A stretch of DNA of 64,000 nucleotides, taken from NCBI RefSeq assembly GCF_003063315.1, contig NZ_NERV01000001.1, forward strand, positions 434,001 through 498,000. The letters are read 5' to 3'. The notes beneath the pieces were generated by a model. That model saw only the letters and a list, made by a program, of their open reading frames with translations, searched no databases and had not been told where the DNA came from. A program made the position numbers and the translations under genes. The stretch's first letter is position 1; every line of letters starts with the position of its first letter. Source of the DNA: Limnohabitans sp. T6-5 (GTDB lineage Bacteria; Pseudomonadota; Gammaproteobacteria; Burkholderiales; Burkholderiaceae_C). This document shows positions 24,530-32,630 of the stretch, in pieces.

Positions 24530-25030
24530 AATGTCCTGGCGTTGCTGCTGCGTGCGCTCGGCCACAGCCAACTGCGCCAGCCAGCGGGCCAATGCCACAT
24601 ACGCATGCGCCACCTGACTGGCCAGCGCGTTGGAAGCCATTGCCGCATTGGCTTGCCCTGCGCGGGTCTACCCAATGGCCGAAGCCAGTTCGGCCGCATG
24701 TTGCCCCCACAAATCGGGCGACCAGCCCAACCCCAGCTGAACGGAGTCGTTGTCCCGGACATTGCCTGCAATCGGCTTGGGAAAAAGACCGTTGGCACTG
24801 TAGCGCTGGCGGCTGAAATCAGCCCCCAGCGTGCCCTGCGGCAAACTGGCCGCATCGACCACGCCGGACAAGGCCTGCATGCGCTGCACCCGGGCCTGCG
24901 CGTCGACCAGCGACGGGTTGTCTTGCAGGCTCTGGCGCATCAGTGCATTCAGCTGCGGATCGTTCCAGCTTTGCCACCAGTCATCGGTCACCCGTGATGT
25001 GCTGACCGCAGGCAAACCCAAAGCCGGGGC
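24530..25030 (-). pseudogene. NodT-type outer membrane efflux gene, 5' remnant
   Basis: The frame encodes the start of a NodT/OprM-like RND outer membrane lipoprotein: WWQSWNDPQLNALMRQSL, LVDAQARVQRMQALSGVVDA and GWSPDLWGQHAAELASAIG. It is then interrupted by an in-frame TAG at 24668-24670 where the family has glutamine (a CAG to TAG change fits) and continues TRAGQANAAMASNALASQVA. It stops matching at about 24530, where emrB sequence begins. The signal peptide end also appears damaged near 25030-25050. The remaining two-thirds of the gene is gone. Confidence 0.8.
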
Positions 25031-25050
25031 TTGCAGGAGCGACGCAGAAG

Positions 25051-25311
25051 ATGCCCCATTGCCAGGGTTACAAGATTGCCGGTTTTTCGGTCAACGCCGA
25101 TGCAGGCGCCACCTTGAAACGACAGCAAATGGTGGAGCGACTGCGCCACGTTCGCGGTGGCGATGTCATCATTGCGCACATGAACAAACCCAACTCTGAT
25201 ACGGCCGAAGTTCTGTCTGCAGGGCTGCTGGACCTCCTTCGGCGCGGCCTGGTTTTTGTCCGACTCGACGAAGTCGACTTGGTGGACGTCAAAGAGACTC
25301 CAGCCTCTTGA
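25051..25311 (+). pseudogene. Polysaccharide deacetylase C-terminal fragment
   Basis: The 86-residue open frame reads GYKIAGFSVNADAGATLKRQ, then GDVIIAHMNKPNSDTAEVLS and GLVFVRLDEVDLV. This matches the last third of NodB-fold polysaccharide deacetylases, with the IIAHMN histidine motif and the closing strand. The catalytic Asp and His-metal motifs that lie earlier in the fold are absent. Sequence left of 25051 belongs to the opposite-strand NodT remnant, so the gene is truncated at the same junction zone. An ATG with GGAG twelve bases upstream is present, but the product would be only a partial fold. Confidence 0.7.
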
Positions 25312-25360
25312 GCACCGCCATGACAACTGACCATCCAACAAAACACCCGGTCACCACACC

Positions 25361-26770
25361 ATGTTGAGTGATCTGTTGGCTTGGAACTTGATTTCACTGC
25401 ACGGGCTGGTCACGACATTGGCGTTGGGCATTTACCTGACGGCTTCACACGCCCGAAAGCAGCACAGGCACCCCTCTGCCGCCATCGCCTGGTTCCTGTC
25501 CTTGGCACTGATCCCCTACGTGGCGCTGCCGCTTTACTTGTTGTTCGGCAGCCGAAAAGTGACTCGAAGGCTTTCCGGGCCCCATGCACCGGCCGGTGTG
25601 CCAATCCGCTCACAAGACCATCCGGCGTGCTCGCGCATCCAGAGCTTGGCCTGCGCGCTGAACTTGCCCCCGGCTTCGAGCTACGACCACTTTGAACTTC
25701 ACGAAGACGGCCGCCATGCACGGCAATCCTTGATGGCCCTGATCGACAGCGCCACCTCCACACTGGACATCTGCATGTTTGTGATTGGCAACGATGTGCT
25801 GGGCCAGGAATTGATGGCACATCTCTTTCAGAAGGCGCAGCAAGGCGTTCAGGTCAGGCTGCTGGTGGATGGCGTGGGGGCCTACCTGGGTGGCCACCTG
25901 AATGTGCGGGCACTGGCCGTGGCAGGTATTCGGGTTGCCAAATTTGTCTCGCCTTTTCAGTCAGCATTGCCCGGCAGGACAAACCTGCGCAACCACCGAA
26001 AAATGGTGATTGCAGACGGCACCCAAGTCTGGATGGGCGGACGCAACCTGGCGGCCGAATACTTTGAAGGCGACCCGGCCCTGCTCCGCGCCAAAGCGGC
26101 CTGGACCGACCTGAGCTTTGATTTGAGCGGCGCCATCGCCAGACAAGCGCAAGACCAATTCCATCAGGACTGGGCGTTTGCAACACAAGAGCAGCGCACC
26201 GATCTGGCACATCCGCCAGAGGCAAACAGGTCATCTCCCACCGTCCAATTGCTGCCCAGTGGCCCGGACCAGACCGAAGACACGCTCTACACTTTGCTGC
26301 TGTCCAGCTGCTTTGCAGCGCAAAACCGCATTTTGGCGGTCTCGCCCTATTTTGTGCCCGACGCTACGCTGCAAATGGCGCTCACCCTGGCCGCACGGCG
26401 CGGGGTCTTGGTTGATTTGATCTTGCCCCGCCAATCCAACCACCGACTGGCCGACATGGCTCGGCACGCGACACTCAGAGAATTGGCTGCCTCGGGTGCC
26501 CGCGTGTGGTTGGTGCCCGAAATGATCCACGCCAAAGCAGTGGTGATTGACGACGAAATCGCCTTGGCTGGCTCGGCCAATCTTGACGAAAGAAGCCTTT
26601 TCCTCAATTACGAAGTGATGGTGGCCTTCTACAAACCCACAGACATCGAACAATTTTCCCAATGGATGGCGCGCCGCCGCCAGGGCGCTCAAGGCTATGA
26701 AGCCAAGCCCCCGGGCTTGCTGCGCGAGTTGGGTGAAGGCATGGTGCGCTGGCTGGCCTTCCAGCTTTGA
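25361..26770 (+). CDS. cls: Cardiolipin synthase (phospholipase D family)
   Basis: This membrane enzyme condenses two phosphatidylglycerols to cardiolipin and glycerol. The 469-residue product has two N-terminal transmembrane helices (about 12-28 and 40-60), ending in LLFGSRK, a typical ClsA lead-in. Two phospholipase D domains each carry an HxKx4D motif: HRKMVIAD near residue 211 and HAKAVVID near 390, the latter followed by GSANLDERS. Length and order match ClsA. It lies 49 bases downstream of the deacetylase fragment and is the only intact gene in this eroded stretch. Confidence 0.93.
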   Translation: MLSDLLAWNLISLHGLVTTLALGIYLTASHARKQHRHPSAAIAWFLSLALIPYVALPLYLLFGSRKVTRRLSGPHAPAGVPIRSQDHPACSRIQSLACALNLPPASSYDHFELHEDGRHARQSLMALIDSATSTLDICMFVIGNDVLGQELMAHLFQKAQQGVQVRLLVDGVGAYLGGHLNVRALAVAGIRVAKFVSPFQSALPGRTNLRNHRKMVIADGTQVWMGGRNLAAEYFEGDPALLRAKAAWTDLSFDLSGAIARQAQDQFHQDWAFATQEQRTDLAHPPEANRSSPTVQLLPSGPDQTEDTLYTLLLSSCFAAQNRILAVSPYFVPDATLQMALTLAARRGVLVDLILPRQSNHRLADMARHATLRELAASGARVWLVPEMIHAKAVVIDDEIALAGSANLDERSLFLNYEVMVAFYKPTDIEQFSQWMARRRQGAQGYEAKPPGLLRELGEGMVRWLAFQL

Positions 26771-27275
26771 AATACGCCGTGCCGCTCATCGCCATGGCAT
26801 AGATGCTTTAACGCACAGACTGCGGCCCCTTCACCCAGTACGTTCATGAGCCATGCCTCCAATACGTGGTCTATCTGCAGGACTGCCCCCCAATAAGCGC
26901 AGGCGTTCAGTGGCCTGGCGTCGGTGGCCGTTTTTGCGTTGCTGTTGGGCGTGTCCACGCACTTGTATCCGGGGCTGGTGCGCGGAAGAAAACCGCATCA
27001 CCGTCACGCATGGGCAGCGCTTTGGACCGCCCCGAAGCCGCCCCTGAGCCGCCCCTGAGCCACCCGCAAAGGTCCGTGTGCGACAAGTCGCAAAAAAATC
27101 GACTCTCAAATTCCCATTGTGTGAGCGCCACCACAATACCGCCTGATTTTTGTCAAAACCGTGAATTTGCAAGTTTGTCAATATTGGAGCCTGACACCAC
27201 AATGGCCGCACTTTCATGGACATCTCACCGATGGGCATCCCGCTGCATGAAAGTCATACACAGGAACAATTGACC
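26771..27275 (+). other. 505-base gap, no convincing gene
   Basis: No supported gene was found between the cardiolipin synthase and the HdeD-like protein. A stop-to-stop stretch of about 50 codons at 26893-27055 reads FSGLASVAVFALLLGVSTHL and resembles a membrane helix, possibly the remnant of a lost membrane protein. It lacks a good start and ribosome site. The last 100 bases are more AT-rich and presumably hold the promoter of the next gene. Confidence 0.4.
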
Positions 27276-27815
27276 ATGAGCAATTCAAATTATCTGATGT
27301 GGTTGGGTGTTATCTCATTGGTGCTGGGCTTCCTCGCGTTGTTCAACCCCGTGGCATCCACTATTGCGGCTGAAATGATCGTCGCTTGGTCACTCATGAT
27401 TGTGGGGATCGGGCAACTTGTCTCTGCTTTCAACCAGAAAGACGGAGAAAACAGATTGGGCCTGGGACTTTTGGGCGTTCTCGGTTTTTTTCTTGGCCTG
27501 TATTTGATCTACCGCCCAGTGATGGGTGCCCTGACGCTGACCATGATTGTGGCGCTCTTCATCCTGGTTGAAGGTTTGGTAAAGGTTTACCTGGCTTTGC
27601 GCTTCAAAGGCACGCCTTATTTTGGGGGAATTTTGCTGTCAGCGATCGTCTCCATCCTCTTGGCGATTTTGATTTTGAGCAATTACCCCGAATCCGCGAT
27701 GACAATTTTGGGAATTTTGTTGGCCGTACAACTCATATCCATCGGCATCAATTTGCTGGCTCTGGGGAAACTTTTGACACCAACTTTGAAATTGCCTGGT
27801 CAAGGTACACGCTGA
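27276..27815 (+). CDS. HdeD-like (DUF308) membrane protein
   Basis: The 179-residue polytopic inner-membrane protein has about six hydrophobic helices and very few charged residues. It matches the HdeD/DUF308 family in length and pattern (for example FNPVASTIAAEMIVAW, LYLIYRPVMGALTLTM, LVEGLVKVYLAL). HdeD of E. coli is linked to acid resistance at high density; the role here is not known. I chose the ATG at 27276, which has AGGAA about nine bases upstream; an in-frame start at 27216 would add a non-conserved hydrophilic leader. Confidence 0.8.
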   Translation: MSNSNYLMWLGVISLVLGFLALFNPVASTIAAEMIVAWSLMIVGIGQLVSAFNQKDGENRLGLGLLGVLGFFLGLYLIYRPVMGALTLTMIVALFILVEGLVKVYLALRFKGTPYFGGILLSAIVSILLAILILSNYPESAMTILGILLAVQLISIGINLLALGKLLTPTLKLPGQGTR

Positions 27816-27874
27816 GTCTCAAGAAAAGAGGCTCTTTCATTCAGACAGTCTTTGGCCCAAAGGCTTCGGAACAG

Positions 27875-29050
27875 TCAAATCCAACCCTCTTGCTCAGCCT
27901 TCAAGCCCGACTCACACATGTCATCGCGCAAATTGGCCAAAGACAAAGGCAAATGGCTGATCTGCTGCAATTGAGCCAACACACGCCGGTCATAGTCGGT
28001 CAACGCACGCGTGACGCCGTTTTTCCAGAATTCGGACGACATGTGTTCTGCATCCCAGCTCAGGCCTGCATCATCCCAAAGTTGGCCAGCTGTCAACGCA
28101 ATCTGAATGCCCGCCGGATCGGGGTCGCAGCTGATGGCCGCAGGCGCTGGGGCTTGCGACAACAAGCAGCGCATGGCCTGCAACCAGGCTTCGGAGGGCC
28201 GCCCTGGCAGCCAGATCAGGCAAACACCGGGCTGCAGTTGCCATGACTGACGCTCGAAACTGGCACGGTTTTCGATCAGCCAATACCGCTGGGGAGGCAC
28301 TTGCACTGAGCACCATGCCGTCAATTGGCGGCAAGGCAAGCCCACGAAACCCGCGCGAGGCAAGGCCAAAATATCCCCCGCATCCGCTCCCGCCAGTGTC
28401 AACGCACCACCCAGCCAAAACACCGGCTCAAAGCGGCCAATGCCCAGCGCTTCGAGCGGCAAGTGGGCGTCAAGCCAATCCCATTCTGTGGGGGTGATGC
28501 CCTTGGTGTGCTGGCGTGCGGCCAATGCAAAGTCCTGCCGCAAGCCGGTGCGCTGCGCTTGCCGCCAGTCAACCAACTTTTGCAGCAGCGGCAAGCGTTG
28601 AGCCTGCACCACAGCAGACCCCTTGACTGCGGTCTGCACCGCGCCCACCAGCCAGGGGTGTTCATCGGCGAGTGCCCGCCACTGCGCTGCCAAGTCGTCT
28701 CGCTGTGCAGCATGCTCGTCTGCTGTGGTCACGCCTGCGGCCTGTTGCAGGGCAGGCAAATCCCGCCAGACGATGCGTGTCACGCGCCAATGCCCCGCTT
28801 TGAGTTCTTCCTTGACGGCCAGCGCCCCGGCGGCCAACAAGTCGTCACGCAAGCCGTCCACCCAGTCCAGCGCTTCGGCACCTGCAAGCTGGAGCAGGCT
28901 TTGCCAGGCCCGCTCTTGCGCGTGCGACTTGAGCCAGCGCTGCAACACCGCCAGCTGCGCCGCCCGCAGTGCTGGCAAGCGCACAAAAGCGTGAAGGCTT
29001 TGCCGCGTGCGCTTGTGCTTGCCATGCATCTCGGTGTGCCACGCTGTCAT
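27875..29050 (-). CDS. jetD: Wadjet nuclease subunit JetD
   Basis: JetD is the topoisomerase VI-like nuclease of the Wadjet plasmid-defence system; in characterised systems it cuts circular plasmids captured by the JetABC motor. The 391-residue product has a helical N-terminal half (DUF3322-like). Its C-terminal Toprim domain (DUF2220-like) shows a glutamate motif LIENRASFE near 263 and a DxD motif CDPDPAGIQIA near 310. I chose the ATG at 29048-29050 because AGGAGG sits six bases upstream; an ATG two codons earlier abuts that AGGAGG. It starts 11 bases after jetC ends. The family call rests on motifs plus the four-gene order. Confidence 0.85.
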   Translation of the reverse strand: MTAWHTEMHGKHKRTRQSLHAFVRLPALRAAQLAVLQRWLKSHAQERAWQSLLQLAGAEALDWVDGLRDDLLAAGALAVKEELKAGHWRVTRIVWRDLPALQQAAGVTTADEHAAQRDDLAAQWRALADEHPWLVGAVQTAVKGSAVVQAQRLPLLQKLVDWRQAQRTGLRQDFALAARQHTKGITPTEWDWLDAHLPLEALGIGRFEPVFWLGGALTLAGADAGDILALPRAGFVGLPCRQLTAWCSVQVPPQRYWLIENRASFERQSWQLQPGVCLIWLPGRPSEAWLQAMRCLLSQAPAPAAISCDPDPAGIQIALTAGQLWDDAGLSWDAEHMSSEFWKNGVTRALTDYDRRVLAQLQQISHLPLSLANLRDDMCESGLKAEQEGWI

Positions 29051-29061
29051 CCGCATCCTCC

Positions 29062-31890
29062 TTAGACGGGCACCAGCACAGGCTGCCCACGCCTTTTGGC
29101 CACGGCAATCGGTGGTGCCCAGCGACTGTCACGCGGCTTTTTGCTGGTCACCAGCGTGATCTCGGCGGGCTCAAACACTTCCAGGTTGTGCGTGATGGGG
29201 GTGGTCAGCACGTATTGCGCCTGGGTCGAGCGCAAGAAGTGGCCCACCAGCTGGATGTTGCGCACATCCAGGTGGGCAAAGGGCTCGTCAATGAACACGA
29301 AACCACCCGACGCGCTTTCTTCGTCCTTGAGCAAACCCACCAGCAAAATCAGCGATTTGATGACCTGTTGGCCGCCCGAGGCCTCTCCATCATTCAGACC
29401 AATGCTGCCCTTGCCGTCAAAGTTGAAATTGACCTTGAGCCCGGCCTGCGCCAGCACCGAGTCTTCGTTTTCCAAAGCGGGCAAATCGGCCGACACCTCC
29501 ACCCCGGCCAGGCTGCCCAGCTCCTGGATGTTGCTGCGGTAACGGCGCACCGTGCTGCGCAAGACTTCGATGTAGCTCTCGCGGGCGTTGAGCACGGCGG
29601 TGGCAGCTTGGGCGTTTTTGACCTGGTGGTCTTGCAGGCTGAAGGTCTGCTCGCGCACCGTGGCTTCCATGCGGCGGTAGCGCTCTTCGACGGTGGCGTC
29701 TTTTTCCCAGGTGTCCAGCTGCAGCTCGGCTTCGACCGAGTCCAGGCGCAATTTGGCTTGCCGCTCGTTGTCGTATTTGTCCATGAGGCCTTGCAAGGCT
29801 TCCGGCGTGCGCCAGCCCGGGGGAATTTGCTGTTTGCGGTGTTGTGAGGCATCCACCTCAGCGGTCAATTGTTGGCGCCGGAGAAGCATCTCGGCGGCCT
29901 GGCGATCGGCCTCCTGGTTCTTCTGGCGCAGGCTTTGCTCTTGCTGTCGGTATTGGCTATCGGCCACCTGGTAGTGGCTTTTGGCTTGCACATACGCGGT
30001 ATCGAGCTTTTGCCAATGCATGCTGGCGGCAATGCGCGCTTGCTTGGCGGCGGGCCAGGCCTGGCGGGCGTCGGCAAACTCTTCCGCACGCTTGGCCAGC
30101 TCTTGCGCGGCCGAGTGTCCTGCCAAGGCCTGCTCACAGTCCTTGATCTGGCGCTTGAGGTCCATCAGCGCTTGCGTCAACGGCCCCAGCTGGGCATCCA
30201 GGCGACGCACATCGTTTTCAAGTGCGTCACGTTGCGACTGCAAGGCCGCTGCGCCCAACTGGTGGTCGCGCGGCTCCACCCACACCGAACGGGCACCTCG
30301 GCCATCAAAGGTGTAGGCCTCAGCCGTGATCCAGTTGCCCGCCAACTGGCGCCCATCGCGGGGGCTGTCCACACAACGCAAGTTGTTCAGTTGCTGGGCC
30401 AGCCAGCGCGGCAGTTTGCCGTCCACGCGCACCTGCGCCAGCAGGCTTTGGGGGTCGGCCTTGGGCAGCGCCTCGCCGGGCTCCACGATGTAGTGGCGAT
30501 ATCGCAGCTCAGAGGCCAGCGCATCGGCTGCGGCCACATCGCCCGGCTTGTCCAGCAACACCACCCATCGCAAAGGCCGCAAAACGCCCTCAACGGCAGC
30601 ACGCCAATGCTCGTTGTGCACATCCACCACTTCGGCCACAAAACGGTGGCCGATGTTTTGGGCCTGCAAGCGCTGGCGCAATGTGCGGGCTTCTGGCGGG
30701 TGCGGGGGCGTGCGTTGGCCGTCCAGCGCCTGCAAAGCGTTGTCGGCCTGCGTTTTTTTGTCCAGCACCACGCTGCGCCGGGCCTGTGCGTCTTGCATGC
30801 GGGTTTGCAAATCCTGCAAATGCGCATGCAGCGATTCGGCATCGCTTTCCTTGTCCACCAAGGCCAACAGTTCTGCCTCGCGCTTGTTCAAGGCCTCCAG
30901 GGGCCGCTCCATGTCACGGGTCTGATCACGCTGCACGGCAGAAGCATCTCGCTCGGCCAGCAAACGCTGTTCATCGGCTTCGGCTTGTGTGCGTGCCTTG
31001 AGCAGCGCCAGCAGTTGGGCGTTTTGTTCGGCGCGCTCGGCCTTGTGCGCGGCCAGGCGCAAGCGGTCACGGTGCAGTTCGCGGCTGTTTTGCGCCAGTT
31101 TCTGACGCTTGGTGTGCCATTCGAGCACCGGAATGACTTCGGTCGCCAGGCGTTCACGCTCTTGCACCCTGTGCTGCCACTGCTTGTAAAGCGTGACCTT
31201 GTTTTGCAGCTCGGCCAGCTGGGCTTTGCTGTGGTCCAGCTCCTTTTCGGCCTGCTGCATCTCACGGGTCAACTGGCTTTGGTGGTCGCGGGCAGTGTCA
31301 TAGGCGTTGAGCACCTCCTGGTCACCAAACACATCAAACACCAGGCGCAGCAACTCTCGTGGGCTGTACTCGCACAGGCGGTCGGTTTGTCCTTGTTCGA
31401 GCGACAAGACTTTGGCAATGGCGGGCGACAAGCCCGCGTCCGACAAGACCCGCGCCCAGGCCTCCACCCCCATGGTGCGCAGTTCTTTGTCGGTCCGCTC
31501 AGTCAGCTGCTCAATGCTCACATCGCCTTCGACCACCATGTAGCGGCGCTGCCAATCGCCGCCATTGCGCTCGATGCGGCAAGCCAGCGTGACCTGATCG
31601 CTGTAGAGCAACTGCCGTGCAAACGGTCGGCTCGACGTTTGCCGCGTGTGCGGTTTGTTGTCCACCACGGCACGCAGCCACGCCACTTGCGCACCGGCAT
31701 GGCGGGCATAGGTTTTGTAGTCACGCGGCTGAGAGCATTTGAGCCCCAGCAGCGTGCGCATCGCGTCCAGCAAGGTGGTCTTGCCCGAGCCGTTGGGCCC
31801 GGCGATGGTGATGATGGAGGCATCCAGCGGCAAGCTCACGCGCTGGCAGTAGTCCCAATGGACGAGTTCAAGGTTTTGCAAATGAAACAT
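29062..31890 (-). CDS. jetC: Wadjet SMC-like ATPase JetC
   Basis: JetC is the SMC/MukB-like motor that extrudes DNA loops with JetA and JetB. The 942-residue protein has Walker A GPNGSGKTT near residue 31, two long coiled-coil arms (about 225-400 and 560-750) and a central hinge-like region rich in beta sequence (around IGHRFVAEVVDVHNEHWRAA). At the C-terminus are a signature region EASGGQQVIKSL and Walker B GFVFIDEPFAHLD. The start is the ATG at 31888-31890, where MFHLQNLELVHWDYC begins the ATPase head; a frame extension upstream overlaps jetB. Seven bases separate it from jetB. Confidence 0.9.
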   Translation of the reverse strand: MFHLQNLELVHWDYCQRVSLPLDASIITIAGPNGSGKTTLLDAMRTLLGLKCSQPRDYKTYARHAGAQVAWLRAVVDNKPHTRQTSSRPFARQLLYSDQVTLACRIERNGGDWQRRYMVVEGDVSIEQLTERTDKELRTMGVEAWARVLSDAGLSPAIAKVLSLEQGQTDRLCEYSPRELLRLVFDVFGDQEVLNAYDTARDHQSQLTREMQQAEKELDHSKAQLAELQNKVTLYKQWQHRVQERERLATEVIPVLEWHTKRQKLAQNSRELHRDRLRLAAHKAERAEQNAQLLALLKARTQAEADEQRLLAERDASAVQRDQTRDMERPLEALNKREAELLALVDKESDAESLHAHLQDLQTRMQDAQARRSVVLDKKTQADNALQALDGQRTPPHPPEARTLRQRLQAQNIGHRFVAEVVDVHNEHWRAAVEGVLRPLRWVVLLDKPGDVAAADALASELRYRHYIVEPGEALPKADPQSLLAQVRVDGKLPRWLAQQLNNLRCVDSPRDGRQLAGNWITAEAYTFDGRGARSVWVEPRDHQLGAAALQSQRDALENDVRRLDAQLGPLTQALMDLKRQIKDCEQALAGHSAAQELAKRAEEFADARQAWPAAKQARIAASMHWQKLDTAYVQAKSHYQVADSQYRQQEQSLRQKNQEADRQAAEMLLRRQQLTAEVDASQHRKQQIPPGWRTPEALQGLMDKYDNERQAKLRLDSVEAELQLDTWEKDATVEERYRRMEATVREQTFSLQDHQVKNAQAATAVLNARESYIEVLRSTVRRYRSNIQELGSLAGVEVSADLPALENEDSVLAQAGLKVNFNFDGKGSIGLNDGEASGGQQVIKSLILLVGLLKDEESASGGFVFIDEPFAHLDVRNIQLVGHFLRSTQAQYVLTTPITHNLEVFEPAEITLVTSKKPRDSRWAPPIAVAKRRGQPVLVPV

Positions 31891-31897
31891 GGGGCAA

Positions 31898-32608
31898 TCA
31901 ATCGGGTTGGGCTGCAGGGTTTGTCTGGGCAGCCACATCTTGCGCGGCATCCTGAGCAGCCTGTAGCGCTTGCTCACGCGCCAGCACATCGGCCAGAGCA
32001 CCGTTCAGGATACGCGGGGCCATCACGTCATAGTCCAGCAGCACATCGAGCAAGGGGCCTTCCTTGATGTCATCGCCTGAACGCACGATGAAGGCGTGGC
32101 GCTCCAGCAATTTGAGGTTGCCGTCCAGCCGCATCTTTTTGCCCAGCTGGGTGCCGTAGTCTTCAAGCAAAGCCTTGTACGACAGCACGGGGCTCACGCT
32201 TTGCGCCGAAGGCAGGGGTTTGCTGCTGGCAAACATCTCGTTTTGCGGGGCATCGGGCGCTACCCGGCTGGTCTGGCGCTCACGCTTGGGCAGCACGATC
32301 AAGGCCCACAGCACCACCAGCAAGGCCACCGCGTCGCGAGGCAAGTCCAGGTTGTTGTTGGCGTTCAGGCCCGCCTCGCCCAGCACATGGTTTTGCGGCG
32401 CGGGCAGCAAGGCCAGACACACATGGTCGGCATAAATGTTGTCCACCCAGCGCAGACCCACCTGCGCCAGGCGCTGCTCCACCAGCGCAAACAGCTCGGC
32501 GTCGGACAGCGCCCGCCTGACACGGGGGTGTTGGCGCGGCAGGTATTTGCGAGAAAGCAACTCGGCGATCAGCAAGGCCGCATCGTCGGTGAGGGTGTTC
32601 AGGGTCAT
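31898..32608 (-). CDS. jetB: Wadjet subunit JetB (MukE-like)
   Basis: The 236-residue protein is in the position and size range of JetB, the MukE-like winged-helix subunit that binds the kleisin JetA. It has a helical N-terminus (LIAELLSRKYLPRQHPRVRR), a central segment typical of DUF4194-like proteins (LPRDAVALLVVLWALIVLPK) and a C-terminal winged-helix-like part (LERHAFIVRSGDDIKEGPLL). The last 25 residues are low-complexity A/Q. It begins 22 bases after jetA ends and stops seven bases before jetC. Recognition depends more on context than on any catalytic motif. Confidence 0.82.
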   Translation of the reverse strand: MTLNTLTDDAALLIAELLSRKYLPRQHPRVRRALSDAELFALVEQRLAQVGLRWVDNIYADHVCLALLPAPQNHVLGEAGLNANNNLDLPRDAVALLVVLWALIVLPKRERQTSRVAPDAPQNEMFASSKPLPSAQSVSPVLSYKALLEDYGTQLGKKMRLDGNLKLLERHAFIVRSGDDIKEGPLLDVLLDYDVMAPRILNGALADVLAREQALQAAQDAAQDVAAQTNPAAQPD

Positions 32609-32630
32609 GATTCAAAAAAATGCAAAGTCT

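Noticed and set aside
26853-27273. Possible small genes in the gap before the HdeD-like gene
   Set aside because: Frames on both strands have poor starts and low-complexity arginine-rich products; only a possible membrane-helix remnant was noted.
29869-32067. 732-codon plus-strand frame opposite jetC
   Set aside because: Composition is rich in H, Q, R and L with no domain pattern, while the minus strand carries clear SMC ATPase motifs.
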